Below are positions 10,802 to 21,226 of a stretch of DNA of 64,000 nucleotides, piece after piece (within the stretch, counting starts at the first letter, position 1; the number at the start of each line of letters is the position of its first letter). The notes below the pieces were generated by a model. It was not told where the DNA came from. It made no database searches and was given only the letters and a program-made list of their open reading frames with translations. Source of the DNA: Microstegium vimineum (Eukaryota; Streptophyta; Magnoliopsida; Poales; Poaceae). A program made the translations under genes and the position numbers. The stretch is from positions 23,514,171-23,578,170 of the forward strand of contig CM039128.1 in NCBI GenBank assembly GCA_022036555.1, given 5' to 3'.

Positions 10802-12345
10802 TGGATCGGTTCGCTGATGATGGAAAACTAGGACAGGGTTTCACATCCGCCGATGATTTACTCGAGATAGACATCGGCGATGGTAGTAAACATTGGCCTA
10901 CTTTTATTAGCGCTAATTTAGATTCCCAATGTAAACAGCAGTTGACTGATTTATTAAAGGAATACAAAGATTGTTTTGCTTGGGATTATATGAAGATGTC
11001 TGGTTTAGACTGATCGATAGTCGAACATCGGTTACCTATTAAGTCTGGTTTCCAACCACATCGGCAACCTGCACGCCGATGCAATCCTAATATTTTACCT
11101 GACATTAAGGCTGAGATTACAAAGCTAAATGAAGCTGGATTTATTCGGCAATGCCGATATGCCGAGTGGATTTCTAATGTGGTTCCTGTTTACAAGAAAA
11201 ATGGGAAACTTCCTGTTTGTATTGATTTCAGGAATCTTAACAAGGCTACGCCGATGGATGGCTACCCGATGCCCATTGTCGACCTGCTAATTGATGCTGC
11301 TGCTGGACATCAAATCATTAGCTTCATGGATGGCAATGCTGGATACAATCAAATATTCATGGCTGAAGAAGACATATCCAAACTGCTTTCAGATGTCCAG
11401 GTCATGTCGATTTATTTGAATGGGTTGTCATGACTTTTGGCTTGAAGAATGCCAGTGCTACTTATCAAAGAGAAATGAATTTCATCTTTCATAAGTATAT
11501 CGGCACGATAGTCGAAATCTACATTGATGATGTGGTGGTTAAGTCTGGAAATTTTGAGAAGCATCTTGCCGATTTGCGAAAAATATTGGAGTGCACAAGG
11601 GAGCATGGGTTGAAGATGAATCCTAACAAGTGTGCATTTGGTGTATCGGCAGGTCAGTTTCTGAGTTTTATGGTGCATCAAAGAGGCATTGAGATCGGCA
11701 GAAAATCTATTGATGCAATTAATAAGGTGGTTGCTCCTACAAACAAGACTGAGCTGCAATCCTTGATCGGCAAGATTAATTTCATTAGAAGATTTATATC
11801 CAACTTGTCTAGTAAGATTAAATCTTTTAGTCCGTTGCTGAAGCTGAAAGCCGATCAAGAGTTTATATGGAAAGAAGAACAACAGTTAGCTTTGGAGGAG
11901 ATCAAGAAATATTTGGTAAACCCTCCAGTCTTGGTTCCACCTCAACACGGGAAGCCTTTCAGATTGTATTTGTCTGCCGATGACGGCGTTATCGGATCAA
12001 CCTTGATTCAAGAATTTGAAGGGAAAGAACGTGTAATATATTATTTGAGCAGGAGGCTGGTGGATGCTGAAACTAGGTATTCGGCTATAGAGAGATTATG
12101 CTTATGTTTATATTTCTCTTGCATAAAATTGAGGCATTATTTATTGTCGGCTGAATGCACTGTCATCTGCAAAGATGATGTGGTTAAGTATATGTTGTCG
12201 ATGCTGATATTAAGTGGAAGAATCGGCAAGTGGATTCTGGTACTTTCTGAATTTGATTTAAGGTATGAATCGACTAAGGCAGTTAAAGGTCAGGTGATGG
12301 CCGATTTTGTTACGCAGCATTGCAATGTGGTAAGCTCTATGGAGA
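10802..12345 (+). pseudogene. Y reverse transcriptase and first RNase H
   Basis: The RT begins in frame 1 (10801-11433) with a stop at 11011-11013. FVWVPVYKK-like and CIDFRNLNKATP motifs lie near 11180-11260. A frameshift between about 11380 and 11430 moves it to frame 3, where MTFGLKNASATYQ and the catalytic YIDDVVVKS (about 11520) follow. The RT thumb and connection run to about 11930. The gypsy RNase H follows at about 11950-12300 (LYLSADDGVIGSTLIQ, YYLSRRLVDAETRYS); its first catalytic D is kept. The two disablements make it non-functional as written. Confidence 0.88.
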
Positions 12346-12770
12346 TTGCTCCTTGGACTTTGTTCTTTGATGGATCTACGTGCAAGGAAGGAGCAGGTAT
12401 CGGTGTTCTCTTAATTTCACCTTGAGGATGGAGGTATGAGATCTCGTTGCCGATTGTTGCTACATCAACAAACAATCAGGCTGAATATCAAGCTTTAATA
12501 AAAGGGCTGGAATTACTCAGAGAAGTGCATGCCGATGTCGTTGAAATCTTTGGCGACTCTATGTTGGTGATCAATCAACTGACTGGAGTATATGAATGCA
12601 AAAGTGAAGTGTTGATTGCACACCATGAGAGGTGTTTACGATTATTGAAGGAATTCAAAGAATACCGCCTTGAGCATATTCCTAGGTTGCATAACGAAGA
12701 GGCCAATCGGTTAGCACAGAATGCTTCAAGGTATCAGCCGATTCAAGAAGTCATGACATCGGTAACAGTT
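12346..12770 (+). pseudogene. Y second, archaeal-type RNase H
   Basis: After the first RNase H there is another complete RNase H pattern: DGSTCKEGAG with the first D, NQAEYQALIKGLELL with the E, GDSMLVINQLTG with the second D and HNEEANRLAQ at the C-terminus. This extra domain is the accepted mark of Tat-lineage gypsy elements. A stop at 12423-12425 breaks the frame between the first strand and the E-containing helix. Function: removal of RNA from RNA-DNA hybrids, possibly with a division of labour with the first domain. Confidence 0.86.
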
Positions 12771-14036
12771 GCCAATGACTGGAGAAAAGAAATTGTCAAT
12801 TACTTAAGAGATCCATCTAAGAAGGTTGAAAGGCGTCTGAGGTTTCAAGCTACTAAGTATGTGCTCCTCGACGATGAATTGTATTATCGGACGATTGATG
12901 GAGTTTTACTCAGGTGCCTTGGTGAAGAGGAATCAAAAGAATTGATGGGCGAGATCCATGAGGGCGTGTGTGGAGCGCATCAATCGGCATTCAAAATGAA
13001 GTGGATGATAAGGCGGAATGGATATTATTGGCCGACAATCCTTGAAGTTTGCTTCAACTATTTTAAAGGGTGCTAGGATTGTCAGAAGTTTGGTAATGTG
13101 CAGAGGGCACCTGCATCGGCAATGAATCCTATAATCAAGCCTTGGTCGTTCAGAGGATGGGCTATTGATCTCATCGGCCAGATTTATCCGTCATCAAGTA
13201 AGGGGCATAAGTTTATACTCGTTGCTACTGATTACTTCACAAAATGGGTTGAGGCGATTCCTTTAAAGAAGGTAACATTGGCAAACATGGTGGATTTTGT
13301 AAAAGAACACATTGTTTACCGATTCGGTATTCCTCAAACTATTACTACTGATCAAGGAACCATGTTCACATCGGGAGACTTTGATGAATTTGCTGCTAGT
13401 ATAGGGTTCAAGGTATTGAATTCTTCTCCTTATTATGCTCAAGCTAACGGTCAAGCTGAAGCAACTAATAAGGGAGTTATTAAGCTTATCAAACGCAAAA
13501 TTGAAGAGAACCCTAGAAGGTGGCATGTGGTGTTGAATGAAGCCCTATGGTCGTATCGGATGGCTTGTCATGGTGCAACCAAAGTTTCGCCGTATCAGTT
13601 GGTCTATGGACACGATGTTGTCCTGCCTTGGGAAATTAAAACTGGTTCTAGGCGATTATCTTTTCAAGATCAATTGACGACCGATGATTATGCTACTCTT
13701 ATGAAAGGTGAGTTGGAAGACTTAGCGGGTCATCGGTTGAGGGCTCTGATCAACATTGAGGAGAATAAGAAAAGGGTTGCTAGGTGGTATGATAAGAAGG
13801 TAAAGGTGAAGCAGTTTGCCGATGGTGATCTGGTGTGGAAATTGATTTTACCGATTGAGACTAAATGTTCTAAGTTTGGAAAATGGTCTCCTAATTGGGA
13901 AGGTCCTTATCGGATAAAACAGTCTGCTCTTGGCAATGCCTATATTTTAGAAACTCTCGAAGGAGTTGCGTTCTCCAGAGCAATCAACGGGAAATACTTA
14001 AAGAAATATTACCCTAGTATTTGGGTAGACGCATAG
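12771..14036 (+). pseudogene. Y integrase
   Basis: Same frame as the preceding RNase H. The HHCC zinc module is at about 12955-13085 (EIHEGVCGAHQS, then CFNYFKGC and DCQKFG), with a stop at 13074-13076 between the two cysteines. The catalytic core has D (WAIDLIGQIY), D (TTDQGTMF) and E (NGQAEATNK) between 13150 and 13460. The C-terminus contains the GPY-type segment (NWEGPYRIKQ) near 13900. The protein ends at the stop at 14034. It would join the cDNA ends to host DNA, giving the GTATG duplication. Confidence 0.88.
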
Positions 14037-14160
14037 AGTGCTCGTTTAAACGCTGATAAAAGAAAAGTTATAATACATCGGTAAAAGCGTATTGACATTA
14101 TATTACAGAGCGAAATCAAGTGTCAATGTTACATTTGCCGACACGATGAAGTGTAATAAG
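14037..14160. other. Spacer between Y integrase and the antisense gene
   Basis: 124 bases of non-coding DNA where the sense and antisense genes converge. No terminator motif is recognised. Confidence 0.5.
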
Positions 14161-14910
14161 TTACAACAAGGATTGGATGGTTGATATCGCACGCAGGCGA
14201 ATTTGCTCTATTTCCTCCATCTCCTTGGCATCGGCATCGGCAGACCCTTCCATCGGCTTGATCTTCTTCTTTAGTGCAATGGCTTGTCGGGAGTTTGTGT
14301 CCCTTTCCTGTCGAAGAGCTTTGATGGTATCGGGCAGTTGGGCTTTCTTTTGGCCGGCTATAGTCAGGGCCTCGTCAACCATTTTCAGTTCAGCCAGCAG
14401 CTCTTCCTTTCTTGCTGATAGTTGAACGATCTCTTGCTCAAGGTTGGCGCCAGAAGCTTCTACTTGGCCGATGTCTTTGTGCTTCTCATCGACGACTTGT
14501 TTGAACTTAAGCATCTCTTGTTCAAGCTTCGATCGGGCAGTCCTATCGGCTATGCGACGAGAGAGTCTTTGATATTGGAGTTGCTTGCTCTCGAGGAAAG
14601 CCGCCTGGAAGAGTATTTCTTCTGTATCGGTAGATAAATGACCTTGGATGTCCTTGAAAGCTGTCTTTGCTACAGTTGAATCTTGGACGAGAAGAGATGT
14701 GTCTTGTTGCAGCAAAGGAAGCAGTGCTTCAAGCTTGAGTTTGACCTCTGCCGATAAAGTTGGAGTAGAGCTTTCTTCATCTTTGTCTTCATCGGGAGGA
14801 TTGACGGCGAAGGAGAATAGGCTATCTGCTGGAGCGGAGGCTTCTTGGTTCTCATCCTCGTCCTGGAGATTGACGCCAAAAGAGAACAAGCTGTCTAGGG
14901 AGTCTTGGGC
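14161..14910 (-). CDS. Last exon of the Y antisense gene: acidic leader and coiled coil
   Basis: Open to the stop at 14161-14163. The first 60 residues contain two diverged copies of an acidic unit (SLFSFGVNLQDEDE and SLFSFAVNPPDEDKD). Residues from about 60 on form a long charged helix with heptad-like Leu spacing (LEALLPLLQQ, EQEMLKFKQVVDEKH, ARKEELLAELKMVDEAL). No catalytic motif is seen. Joining to the previous exon gives an unbroken frame across the 14911-14979 intron. Confidence 0.62.
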   Translation of the reverse strand, partial: AQDSLDSLFSFGVNLQDEDENQEASAPADSLFSFAVNPPDEDKDEESSTPTLSAEVKLKLEALLPLLQQDTSLLVQDSTVAKTAFKDIQGHLSTDTEEILFQAAFLESKQLQYQRLSRRIADRTARSKLEQEMLKFKQVVDEKHKDIGQVEASGANLEQEIVQLSARKEELLAELKMVDEALTIAGQKKAQLPDTIKALRQERDTNSRQAIALKKKIKPMEGSADADAKEMEEIEQIRLRAISTIQSLL

Positions 14911-14979
14911 CTGAGAAAGAAGAAGTTAAGATGTGCCGATCGTAAGGTTATACTGCAAATTTTTAGGTGACCGACTTAC
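14911..14979 (-). other. Intron in the Y antisense gene
   Basis: 69 nt. The donor is GTAAGT after AAGATG, and the acceptor is TTTCTTTCTCAG before GCCCAAGAC. Phase 0, with the frame open on both sides. Confidence 0.68.
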
Positions 14980-15731
14980 CATCTTGAAGCGGACTTCTTG
15001 CCTGGGACTTGGCATGTCGGTTGGTACAGCCTCATCCTGGAGATCGGCAAGCAGTTGCGATGAGCACGCTTCTGTTGGAGAAGCGGTTGGCGTGTTGGTG
15101 TTGTTGCTGGCGCTGTCTCTGCTGTTGTGATCGGCTCCTGTGGCGATGATGCGCTCCCTGATCAGGGATTTCAGTCGGTGAAGGTGCCGATGCCGATGTC
15201 GCCTCCGTTGTTGCAACGGGTGGCCTTATCTCCTGATCAAAGGCATCATCCAGTGGATGATCAGGGATAGGAGTCGATGATGGCTCTGTTGTTGGTGCAT
15301 CGGTGGCTGGAGTGGCTCGCCTCAGGCGTTTCTTCTTTGGTGCAACAGTGGGAAACCAGCCCGTTTTGGTGAGACCTGGGGAGCATCGACAGCAGAAGTT
15401 GGGGGAGTTGGTACGTTTGGAGAAACTGCCGATGGACTCATTGCCTGAAAATATTTAGTGCAAGTTACATAAAGTAAATGTTGTCGATGAGCAGTATGTG
15501 ATTGGTATAAGTAAAGATAAGATTTATTGCAAAAGCCCGTGTCAAGGCAGCAGCAGCAGCAGCCGATGTAGTCGTGGGCGTCAACTTGGGCTTGAGAGTA
15601 ACCTTAGGTACCTTCCGAGGGGTGAAGGCAGCCAGTGTGAGAGCATTGTGGCTGATGATTGATATTGGGCTCATCACTCGGACGCGGAAGGGCTTGCCAC
15701 TCCTGCTTATTTTGGGGATCGGATTGTCAGC

Positions 15732-15803
15732 CTGTTAAAACAAGAAGGTTAGATACCGATGATAGAGGTAAATAAAAAAGGAATGCATTGGACTAAAGCT
15801 CAC
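15732..15803 (-). other. Intron in the Y antisense gene
   Basis: 72 nt. The donor is GTGAGC after GATGATGCG, and the acceptor is TTTTAACAG before GCTGACAAT. Phase 0; flanking residues IPDDA and ADNPIPK join in frame. Confidence 0.66.
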
Positions 15804-17256
15804 CGCATCATCGGGAATGGCATAGTCGGCGTCAATCAAATGTCGATAATGGTGTGATGACTTGGCAAACAGTTGATGTCTCCATTCTTGCCACCAAAAC
15901 TTGTATTCTTCTGTGATGAAAGAAGTCGGTGCCCAGGAGGATAGATCAATGTCTGATATGTCAGCATCAGGAGGCAGATTGACAACTTTGTTCCAGTCCA
16001 TGGCGCTGGAGATGACTTGTTTGGTTTTACAACCTTGGCATAACAAAGCTTGATCGGTAGTTGGCCAAATGCCAGTTGTCTTGCCGCTACCGATGGGTAA
16101 TAGAATTCAAAGGATGGAGGAGCATTCTTCCTAGTTCCGAAAATATTAACTGGAATGGCTCGGGGAACAATGTTGGCCTTCATGATCACTTCATTCTGGG
16201 CACATTCCCATCGGTAAGGTTGAATAGCAAGGGGAATCGGTTGTCCTTGTCGATGTAAGGCCACCAAAGCCGTTCTGCAGCAGGGCTTCCGTTGTAGAAC
16301 TTTTGGAAGAATCTGTCGAACTGGTCTGCATCTGCATCGGTTCCTGGCAGTACTATGGTGGCCTCGCCGAAATTGAGTGGCGGACGAGTTGCGATTCATC
16401 ATCCCCATATTTGTAATCTTCTGATATGTCCCTTGGGAATTGCTGGTTGAACAGGTCAAATTGAAGAACCTTGTACATGTGTACATTTAACCACATGTTT
16501 ATGAACCACCAGGGACCTCCAAGGTTGCGATGGGCTCACCTAGCAACAGTTTCTTAGATACTTGGTGCAGGAGGTGGTATACCGATCCGAGAAGATATCG
16601 GCGAGAGGGAGTCTTGTTCCATCAGCAAGGAGTTCTGCTGCTGGAAGATGCATGGTGGTAGGTCCGACTGCTCTGCCACAGAAGATGAATTTTTCTAGCC
16701 ACATATTCAGAGAGATGGCGTGCTCTCTTTGGCCTACCGATCCGGTCTTTTGGTATTCTGGATATAACCGGTCCAACCGCCGATGTTCCGCGTGTTCACC
16801 TTATATTCAGCCTTCCTATGGAACAGGGTTGAGACATCGGCAGAAGAGACGTCCAGGCCGGTCAGCATGTGCACATCGGCAAGGGTAGGAGTGGCTGGTC
16901 CATGTCTGAATAAAAGGCATTCATGGTGTCGGACCAGAAGTAAGAGCTGCTATCATCATGTTTTCGTTCTTCTCCATATCGACAATGGAGAGCCTGATAC
17001 ATTGGTCTAGATTGCGCTCTCCCCAATAAACCTGCTGTGTTCTAATTACCCTAAGGTACCAGTTCTTCCACCCCTTGGTTGGTTTGGGCCATGAACGAAA
17101 AGCGTCCTTCCATAACCCTAAGTTGAAGCACTCAGATTTAAAGGGGATGCGGTTGGCTTCTGCATTGATCAAATTGATGGGATCTGGGTTTCTCATTGGG
17201 CCTAAGCAGTTGAAATTGGATTGCTCGATAGGGATTACTATTCTGTTGTACAGTTC

Positions 17257-17365
17257 CTAGGTTTTGAAAAAGAAAGAAGGATCAAAGAAAGAAAAGGGGA
17301 AAAGATTGCAAAATTCATACGGAAAAGGAACTTGCAGAAGACAGAGTAAGGAGAGATCGATTTAC
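17257..17365 (-). other. First intron of the Y antisense gene
   Basis: 109 nt. The donor is GTAAAT directly after the nine-codon first exon. The acceptor CTAG follows a T-rich run of CTTTCTTTTTCAAAAC. Exon 2 then opens with ELYNRIVIPIEQ. Confidence 0.55.
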
Positions 17366-17392
17366 TTTTGGGGACGTCAAGTGGATCGCCAT

Positions 17393-17818
17393 TGGAGCTG
17401 AGGAAGTTCTTGCGGTTCGTACTTGGCTTGGGGAGAGTACTGTTGCTTGAGCTCGAAAGGCTGTTCTTCGGAGACGCCGCCGGAGGTTGAAGACGAAGGC
17501 AGGTGAAAAGTGAGAGTGGGCCTAGGGTAAAAAGTAAGTTGGATCGTGGTAACTTTTATAGACCTAGGTCAGGGGTATTTTGGAGTTTTTGCTCGTACTG
17601 TACAGGAATGTGGAGAGGCCTGCAGTGGATGTGCGCGATAATCAAGGAGATATGATTGGATTTGCAACTGTTAGTGCTATAGTCGAGAAATTTATTAATA
17701 AATTGTAGTTCTGCACGCGGAGATCGAAGAAATTGTGCAGTTATCTCGGAAGGAACATCTACAGTAGAGAGAATTTTCGGCGCATAAAATATTATACACT
17801 CCGAAATTGGAGGGCATG
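17393..17818. other. Y region between the antisense gene and the 3' LTR
   Basis: 426 bases without a supported gene. It would hold the antisense gene's promoter and, just before the LTR, a weak polypurine tract (TTGGAGGGCATG, 17808-17818). A GC-rich stretch at 17400-17490 reads on the minus strand as upstream sequence of the antisense gene. Confidence 0.45.
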
Positions 17819-18831
17819 TGTTGACACCGTTTTTCGGCACGTGTCAAATGAACTAAGGCTTATGTTGATCGGTGGTTGTTTTCTATCGGCATCGGAAAGT
17901 TATCAGTTCGAATTTGCCGATGAGAAAGTGCTACAGGAAAGATAAGTTTGTTGCCAATGGGGCTGGATGATTCTTGCCGATAAGGGTTAATTGGTGAAGT
18001 CAAGTCACTAGAATTGCAAAGTTACCGATGCGATTGTCGATCGGGAAGTATTGCCGTTGTCGATGGGCGTGGAGTGCCGATGGGCATTGAATGACTTAGC
18101 GGTTGACATCAGCAAGGGATAGCTGATGGTGAAAAAGGAAGTCACGGATTGAAGGAGTCTGCCGATGGAAGTTTTCATCGAAAGAAGGACATAAGGAAAC
18201 TGGTGATTTTATACCAGTATTAATATAGTAGTTTGAGTCTGACTCTTGCACGAGTCGTTTGTTTCCTTTAAAATAGGGGTGTCTGTTTAGGAAAATAATA
18301 TTGTTATTTGGGTCCGACTCCTGTGCGAGTCAGTTATTTCCTTTAAAGTAGGAGTTTTGTTTAGGAAAGGTACGAGTCGTGTCTTTGTACAACTCTCCAT
18401 GCGGGAGTATAAATATGTGCCCAAGGGGTGCGTGTAATCAAAAAATCATATCAAAACAAATCAATTTACTCTTATTCTACTTTTACTGCAATTTACCCTT
18501 TTTGCATTAGTCTTAGTTTATTTACGAGTTCTTCAAGCTTCGACGGGCTGCATCACCTTGATCTCCATCAAATCCTTGCAAGTTCCGCATGGGAGTATCT
18601 CTGAGCTTTGACATCCGGGCGCATCGCTGTTATCTCGTTCAGCTCTGCTCTAGTTATCCTGATCAAGTCTGAGTCTTGGCATTCGGGCGTATCGTCGTTG
18701 CCCTGTTCAGATTTTGTTCTAGTTATCGTCCTTGTCGATTAACTGGTCAAATCGACTGGCACACCCTCGGATATCGAATTTCGGGTATAAGCCCGAGGTG
18801 TTCGCAGATCCTGACGCTTTTTGTGTCAATA
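17819..18831 (+). repeat. Y 3' LTR
   Basis: TGTTGACACC to GTGTCAATA. TATA box at 18408-18415. Followed by the target copy GTATG (18832-18836). Open frames that start in this LTR and run into XA are chance fusions. Confidence 0.92.
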
Positions 18832-18836
18832 GTATG

Positions 18837-20608
18837 TGATGCTTTGCTAGATAAACTACAATCTGTACTACCTTATTTTGAAGGAAACTATGATCCTTAT
18901 GCATATATTGAATGGGAGCTACATGTAGACAAGGAATTTAAAAAAGTATGGTCTATTTGAAAAACAAAAGGTTAGTATTGCTTCAAGTGTTCTTATCAAC
19001 TATGCTTTAACTGAGTGGAAACACCTTTGTCGATTTGATAAAGCTCCTCAATCATGGAAAGATATGAAAAGGCATTTTAGAGATGTTTTTGTTCCTAGCT
19101 ATTATTCTGAAATTTTGAATGGAAACTTGAAATCTATAAAACAAGGAAACAAAATTGTAGCAAAATATTTAGAGAAACTAAAATTGGGTTTGCTACGTTA
19201 TGGCTTAGAAGGAACCGATGAGTTTCTGGAACATAGATTTTTGCATGGTCTTAATGTGGAAATTCAGAATATACTTGTTGATAAACATTATAAGAATTTT
19301 GATGAGTTGTTTGATCTTGCTTGTGATGCTGAAGTAAATCTACAAAGGGAACATACAAATACTATAGAAGCATTTGTCTCTCCTATTACTGACAATTTGC
19401 ACGCAGTAGATGATAATATATATGTCGACAACAATCAATTTGAGATAGGAGGTGAAACATTTAAAGAGAGTGTGAATCTAGCTACACCTACATCAATTGA
19501 GATGAGCATCCAAGGTATGTCAAATGCTTGTAAACTAAATCAAGGTGAGAATACTTTAGTTGACTTACATTTGTCAACTAATCATGATATTATAGATCAA
19601 TCAATTGTTGAACTGGTCGCTGATTTTCCTTTGTCACACTTTGATATGCTTGATTTTACTTGTGACAAAGAAGAGTTGTGTGATAGTGCATCACTTATAT
19701 CCATACCACAACTAGTGAATAAAGCTACAAATTCTGTAATAATAAGTGCTGAATTCAAACATGCTGTTCATATTGTAAATGAAAATGAAGAAGCTCAATT
19801 GTTATCATCTTTACATACAATCGGATATATTGAATTCGATGATATTTGTGAGCTTAACTATTTGCAGAATAATCTGACTGATAGATTTGAATTGCCATGT
19901 TCTTCTAATATCAGTTTTCATGCTATTGGTAAATATAATTATGAAGATGAGTATATGGTAAACCGAATTTACATTTGCTCAAATATACAAAATCCTTTTA
20001 TAGTGAACAGAACTAATCAATTAGAAGTATGCAATAACAATAACCATGTCATGCCAAGCTTCTCTAGTTTTATTTTAAAGAAACAGGATAACTATCAAGA
20101 ATGGGAGCATGGTTTGCTTGTATCTACAACACATCCTCCGACAGTGGTCAAACCGAGGACGGTTTGCTGTCAAGAAAGGGAGAATGATGAGGACATCACC
20201 GACTTAGATATGACCATGTCAACCACTTCTATACCAAAGGTGAAACCATTCTATATGAGGTTTATCATTGTTACATTTAATGAATGTGTGCTGCACTATG
20301 AAATGTGTATGTTTTCATTTTCAAAATTGCTTACATGGATCAAGGAAGGGTTAGATTGCATATGGAAAGCATGGATGGTCAATGAAGTTGATTGGAGACC
20401 AAATCCAAGTGTTCCTAACGTTCTCCACCAGGCCACCACGTCACTTTGGATCCTAGGAAACAAAGAGTCCAAGTCCAACATGTTTTGGAAAGTTCAATTC
20501 GGACTGCAGAAGAGTCCAAACTTGCGACGGTTGCCACAACTTCATACGGACTCCGATTGGGACGTTCTAGGACTTTTTGGAAAGCTTATCAAGTCTACTT
20601 TTCAATGA
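18837..20608 (+). pseudogene. XA gag, main part, reading into the LTR
   Basis: Continues the gag cut at 6037. Residues FEGNYDPYAYIEWELHVD open a Retrotrans_gag-type domain. One extra base near 18945 shifts the frame, and the long open frame then runs 19064-20608 (514 aa) with KRHFRDVFVPSYYSEIL, GLEGTDEFLEHRFLHGL and AEVNLQREH. After about 19400 the protein is acidic, Asn-rich and unlike anything I recognise; there is no CCHC knuckle. The frame passes through the polypurine tract (encoding QERE) and continues about 141 codons into LTR sequence before TGA at 20606-20608. Gag would supply or interact with the particle; all enzymes must come from elsewhere. Confidence 0.78.
20172..20184 (+). other. 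XA polypurine tract
   Basis: AAGAAAGGGAGAA directly before TGATGAGGAC. The identical tract precedes the XB 3' LTR (42980-42992). It lies within the gag frame. Confidence 0.75.
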
Positions 20609-21226
20609 GTCCTTACTCGTACCTATATCTAACCAGGTGCGACCGCAGTCAATGATTTAATGCCGAGACCTTTTCTGCCAACGATGTTGCGTCACCTTAT
20701 TTTGGGCTTATGCCCCATGTATCAATTTGAGTCCATTAGGGACTCATCCTAGGGTTGTAGGACGACCCAAACACCCTTTGGTCGTCCTCCCCCCTCCTTA
20801 TATTCCTCTAGAGCCGCCACAATCAGATGGGGTTTTGTTTAGATGAAAGTTTAGCTGCAGCCAATAATTTATTGCTGAGACTTTTCTGTCAACAGTGCTG
20901 CGTCACCTTATTTTGGGCTTATGGCCCATGGATGGTCAATGAAGTTGATTGGGGACCAAATCCAAGTGTTCCTAACGTTCTCCACCAGGCCACCACGTCA
21001 CTTTAGATCCAAGGAAACAAAGAGTCCAAGTCCAACACGTTTTGGAAAGTTCAATTCGGACTGCAGAAGAGTCCAAACTTGCGACGGTTGCCACGATTTC
21101 ATACGGACTCCGATTGGGACGTTCTAGCACTTTTTGGAAAGCTTATCAAGTCTACTTTCCAATGGGTCCGGACTCATACCTATATCCTATCATATGGTAG
21201 ACAATTTAATACCGAGGAAGGGAGAA
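20185..21226 (+). repeat. XA rearranged LTR mosaic
   Basis: Three LTR pieces out of order. Piece 1 (20185 to about 20858) is LTR positions 1 to about 674. Piece 2 (about 20859-20928) returns to a stretch already present at 20644-20717. Piece 3 (about 20929-21213) is LTR positions from about 186, starting at GATGGTCAATGAAG. A polypurine-like GGAAGGGAGAA (21216-21226) follows, then a full LTR. The junctions show short shared sequence (GCAG, CATG). This looks like template switching or repeated recombination rather than a normal 3' end. Confidence 0.75.

Larger units (their letters stand above)
14161..17392 (-). pseudogene. Y antisense gene: intron-containing, plant-mobile-domain-like plus coiled coil
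   Basis: A gene opposite to the element's pol. I place the ATG at 17390-17392 (MAIHLTSPK) and exons at 17366-17392, 15804-17256, 15531-15731, 14980-15444 and 14161-14910. The introns 17257-17365, 15732-15803 and 14911-14979 have GT...AG borders and are all phase 0; 15445-15530 has GC...AG. Exon 2 carries segments such as GGPWWFINMWLNVH, FYNGSPAAERLWWPYI and WWQEWRHQLF that resemble the plant mobile domain (aminotransferase-like) family, but it has frameshifts and stops. The middle is Pro/Ser-rich. The last exon (about 240 codons, open) is a Lys/Glu/Gln coiled coil. Antisense genes at this place are known in Grande-type elements; their role is unsettled. Confidence 0.68.
6038..18831 (+). mobile_element. 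Element Y: Tat-lineage (Grande-like) Ty3/gypsy retrotransposon, complete
   Basis: 12.8 kb with LTRs of 1015 and 1013 bp. Ends are TGTTGACACC and TGTCAATA (TGTCAACA in the 5' LTR; the final CA has mutated to TA). Target duplication GTATG is at 6033-6037 and 18832-18836; XB shows the empty site at 41639-41649. Order: LTR, PBS, gag, protease, RT, RNase H, second RNase H, integrase, antisense gene, LTR. The second RNase H and the antisense 3' gene mark the Tat lineage. By hand count the LTRs differ at about 36 substitutions in about 1010 bp, mostly transitions. Confidence 0.93.

Noticed and set aside
14161..14889. Independent host coiled-coil gene captured by Y
   Set aside because: Splice-joined to a plant-mobile-domain-like region and found at the site where Grande-type elements have an antisense gene. 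Capture in the distant past remains possible but nothing in this window shows it.
18676..18960. 94-codon frame at the Y/XA border
   Set aside because: A chance fusion of Y LTR sequence with XA gag across the insertion junction.
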